Origin: Dipteris shenzhenensis
Taxonomy: Eukaryota > Polypodiophyta > Polypodiopsida > Gleicheniales
Assembly: GCA_047967505.1 (NCBI GenBank)
Contig: CM106540.1
Length of the DNA: 64,000 nucleotides
Direction: 5' to 3' (one strand)
Part shown: piece after piece, positions 61,268 to 64,000 of the stretch
Layout of the letters: every line of letters starts with the position of its first letter
Numbering within the stretch: the stretch's first letter is position 1
Program-made: the position numbers and the translations under genes
The notes under the pieces: generated by a model
The model's input: only the letters and a program-made list of their open reading frames with translations
The model's database searches: none
What the model was told of the DNA's origin: nothing

Positions 61268-61468
61268 ATGAATAATATCGGTGATAGTATGGCTTTTATT
61301 GGTAGGCTTTTATTAGTAGTAATATTTTGTTGTTTCTTGTCATTTTCTTACTTACAAAAGGCTTGTGAGAGCTGCAAATGCTTGTCATTTTCTTACTTAC
61401 AAAAGGCTTGTGAGAGCTGCAAATGCTCTTCATTCAGCAAGATTGATGTCCATAGCTCCTGCATCTAG
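61268..61468 (+). CDS. Small ORF with a hydrophobic N-terminus and a duplicated Cys motif (hypothetical)
   Basis: A 66-codon frame begins MNNIGDSMAFIGRLLLVVI, a possible signal or membrane segment, followed by two copies of LSFSYLQKACESCKC and a Cys at the C-terminal end. The duplicated segment is 48 bp (a multiple of three), so the frame is kept. It could be a small secreted Cys-rich peptide, or a chance frame in non-coding DNA enlarged by a tandem duplication. No introns, promoter or family recognised. Confidence 0.2.
   Translation: MNNIGDSMAFIGRLLLVVIFCCFLSFSYLQKACESCKCLSFSYLQKACESCKCSSFSKIDVHSSCI
61330..61424. repeat. 48-bp in-frame tandem duplication
   Basis: TTGTCATTTTCTTACTTACA followed by AAAGGCTTGTGAGAGCTGCA occurs twice in direct succession with almost no differences. 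Confidence 0.93.
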
Positions 61469-61699
61469 CATGTTGGGGTAACATGCGCCACAATTGAGTC
61501 ATGAGAAGACGCGGGTGGGAGAGTGTGCGCGTTGTGGTAGCAGCCTACTTTTGGTTTTTATCATAAATAGCCTTGTGAAGACTTGAAAAAACTTGGGCTA
61601 TCATGCAACCATGTCTTCACTATTAACATCCATAGAGTACAGTTGCCGAATGCAGGGTAATTAGTGATTAGAGGTGATCAGGCTCCATGATCTACTTCA

Positions 61700-62140
61700 A
61701 CGAACAAGCTTTGGGAGTTTGATCCCCAAATACCCCAAAACCAATGATTGTAGCCAACGTGGCACATGATAGGAGTACAGCTCAAACTCAGGGAGTTTGA
61801 TCCCCAAATATCCAAAAGCCAAATATTCCAGACAACATGCACAAATTGTATGTTCCAGCTAACACCCCCAGGGCCAAAGACTGCAGGCAACGTGCACATT
61901 TCAGGTCTACGTCCATGGAAATAACCAAGGAGTACAGCTCAAACTCAGGGAGTTTGATCCCCAAATATCATGAGACAAAGGAGTGCAAGCAACATGCACA
62001 TGTTATATGTTCCAACTACAAGCTTCTGTTAAGTGTTGCAGAAGTTAAGCCTCGCCACTCCAGGTTTCTCATGCATGGGATTTGAACCACAAATGACTTA
62101 AGGCGTGAGAGTGCTCAGGGAGTTTGAGCCCCAAATCACC
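61700..62140. repeat. Dispersed short repeat GGGAGTTTGATCCCCAAAT, four copies
   Basis: Copies at about 61711, 61792, 61947 and 62118 (last as GAGCCCCAAATCA). Linked words AACATGCACA, TGTTCCAGCTAA/TGTTCCAACTAC and AGTACAGCTCAAACTCA also recur between them. Confidence 0.85.
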
Positions 62141-62941
62141 TAAGCCTTGGAGGCACGAGGCTAACACAAGTGCTATTTGGGAACCGGTTAGGACCACCTC
62201 CTAATGCCAGGTTTGTTGCCCCAAGCGCTTTAATATGGTGAACACAAGCGCTATTTTCGCTAGTAGGGAGAGATGGAAAGAATAGCAGTATGCCTTGGCT
62301 TTTTCCATACTCTTTTTAACCCTTTCGCATTGTTCTCACCTTTTTCCATACAAAGTTACAAATTTACTACCCCTACGAGGAGGGAAGTGGCACCCTGATC
62401 CACTAGCACCCGCCAGAGGATCAATAGGTCCCCGTATTCCAGACCACCCCCATGAACACAAGGGCAAGAGACCTAAACTCAATCACTCGGAGACCCTCGC
62501 TCCAATGTTACACCTGCCAGGGTCCCCATAGATCAAGTGAATGCCCCTACCGAGGTACGTCAAACCCTACGACATTTTACCACTCTCCCATTTTAAAAAT
62601 GTAAATATCCCCCCAAGGCACATTAAATACACATTTTGGACCTTTAGTCACACAATTCTTGTAGATCTGGTATGTTTTAAATTATATGTGGCTTTTTCAT
62701 CGTAGTAAGTTGGTTGTTAAATTATTGAAGTTTTGTTATTATGTCATGTCTTATTTCAAATGCAAGGTGCCACACTTCTTGAAGGACTGTCCATACAGTT
62801 ATCATACCCCCGTCGCTCCAACCACAACCAACCCCGCACCCTTGCGGGGTGTGGGACTGAGTATCTGTTCCTAGACTATCCCACGAGGAGACCGACAACC
62901 CCAACCATCCCACCAAAGAGTACCAACCTTGATCTGCTTAG
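62141..62941. other. Possible 5' part of the gypsy element; no firm feature
   Basis: The 62295-62531 forward frame (LLPLRGGKWHPDPLAPARGS) has the Pro/Arg-rich look of retroelement leader or gag sequence, but I found no LTR ends or primer-binding site. Confidence 0.3.
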
Positions 62942-64000
62942 CATCGAACAAGGTCAGGTGGCTGCAGTACCACTACAAGTCCACCACATCCCCTAACCGG
63001 GTCCAAGAAGGCCATTCGAGTAGGTGACGGCCCCGGTTCTGATGAGGAGACAGCTACTCTAACCACCTCCTTCGCTTCCGAACAAGCTTTCACCCAGGGT
63101 GACCCTAAAGTGCCTCTGAGTTCAGAGGTAAACAATCCAGTGCGGGCCAAAGGCCTAGCACCCTCGCCCTCCTATAAGGAGACCTATCCTGACCCAGTCC
63201 TAGAAAAGCAATACGTAAAAGATGCCCAAATCTTGGTACGGGATTGCCAAGAGAAGTTCGAGCATCAACTAAAGGCCAACAGAGCGTCGAATACTATTCA
63301 TCCAGCCCACCTTATGGGCTACCAAGGGGTGAAATTGCTCAAGGTCCCAGAGAGAGTGGAAGAAGAGGAACACCTCAGCTTCGAGCAGTTAGAAGCTCCA
63401 GATCTGATGCAAAAGATGTTCCAGGAAGACCCGGTGTCGCAAAACCTCTAGGAGGAAGGAGACCTATATAGCTTCAAGGACCTGTTGCCCATGGAAGAAG
63501 AAGCTTCACAAGAACCCTGCGATAGTGCCGGGTTGGTTGCCTTCCTATCAACAGAGGTAAAAATTCCAATCGCTTCCTTGCTAAGAGGAAATCCCATCCT
63601 ATGGCATGATCTATCCAATTGGATGAACCTCTTACCACTAGTCCCTGCCAGCCCTAAGCCCAACCAATCAATGCCAGAAAAGAATCAAAACCTACCAAAG
63701 GTTCCCATCAACAAGCTAGGCCAATACTTCAAGGGTGATGACACGAACGCCGCTATCCCCATAGTCTATCAAAACCAGAAGGTTGAAGCCATCCTAGATG
63801 GGAGAGTGGGAGTGAGTGTCTACACCAAGGAATGGGTGAAATGGGGAAACCCCGCACTCGAGCAAACCCTTAGGAGTTCCTGCTAGCATAAACATTAAGG
63901 TATCTGAATTCACGTACCCCGTCAGGTTCGTAGTCATGGACTTCACTCGACAGCCGGGATATGAAGCTATCCTATGTAGGCCCTTCTTGCAAATGTCCAG
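62942..64000 (+). pseudogene. Ty3/gypsy-type retrotransposon: end of gag and aspartic protease, running off the window
   Basis: One forward frame extends from about 62942 to 63886, interrupted only by a TAG at 63449-63451. The N-terminal part is acidic and proline-rich (KVPERVEEEEHLSFEQLEAP). The C-terminal part has the retropepsin fold start: VPINKLGQYFKG, AAIPIVYQNQKVEAILDGRV and GVSVYTKEWVKWGNP. The catalytic triad normally read as Asp-Ser/Thr/Gly-Gly appears as Asp-Gly-Arg, so the key residues are altered. After a one-base shift near 63860 the frame continues (KPLGVPASINIKV, MDFTRQPGYEAILCRPFL), matching the conserved ILGRPFL flap end. Reverse transcriptase would lie right of 64000. Gag processing by this protease is the known role. 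Confidence 0.75.

Overview
This window looks like a stretch of a large, repeat-rich land-plant nuclear genome. The evidence is small spliced genes with GT-AG introns, plant gene families (a LEA_4 protein and a 'serine-rich protein-like' gene with the CLCAPTTHAGSFRC motif), Ty1/copia, Ty3/gypsy, LINE, hAT and Helitron/Helentron remnants, and long microsatellites. I cannot name the species. The mix of a Helentron with an endonuclease and a DUF7869-like element makes me favour a seedless plant (fern, lycophyte or bryophyte), but that is inference. There is no sign of bacterial operons, CRISPR or phage genes.

Layout. 0-2.3 kb: reverse-strand hAT transposase relic with two BED-finger-like segments. 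3.1-4.1 kb: a 0.44-kb direct repeat. 5.48-6.13 kb: an intact three-exon LEA gene, the best gene in the window. 7-14 kb: local tandem duplications, a decayed ubiquitin-S27a pseudogene (9.66-9.98 kb) and two diverged copies of a ~1-kb unit (11.2 and 13.2 kb). 14.6-15.5 kb: copia RNase H relic. 16.8-20.1 kb: an unidentified decayed reverse-strand ORF. 20.3-21.9 kb: gypsy integrase relic. 21.9-26.5 kb: degenerate repeat arrays. 28.3-31.2 kb: 5'-truncated LINE with RT and zf-RVT. 31.2-36.1 kb: Helentron-type element (HUH Rep, PIF1-like helicase and a fused EEP endonuclease).

36.9-40.0 kb: a nearly complete reverse-strand gene of DUF7869 type, which I interpret as a probable DDE-like transposase of a poorly described element. 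It carries two tandem N-terminal modules ending in SLVKWP and is broken by a few single-base changes. 40.1-41.8 and 45.3-49.3 kb: a repeat family built around the half-site GAGAATGGCACT, which forms perfect 24-bp palindromes. The same motif reappears just beyond a small SET-domain gene at 49.9-50.5 kb. The repeats, transposase-like gene and SET gene could be parts of one composite unit; this is the least ordinary part of the window.

52.2-52.65 kb: a 470-bp compound microsatellite. 53.4-54.8 kb: a decayed multi-exon gene for an OB-fold plus zinc-ribbon-like protein, with possible further exons to 57.0 kb. 57.7-59.7 kb: a more GC-rich, gene-like island with the serine-rich gene. 59.7-62.6 kb: mostly non-coding. 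62.9-64.0 kb: gag-protease part of a forward Ty3/gypsy-type element that runs off the window.

Functionally, only the LEA gene, the serine-rich gene and perhaps the SET gene look like live coding units. Most of the rest is transposon sequence at different stages of decay. Several nonsense mutations sit at conserved Trp or probable Gln codons, as expected from deamination of methylated transposons.
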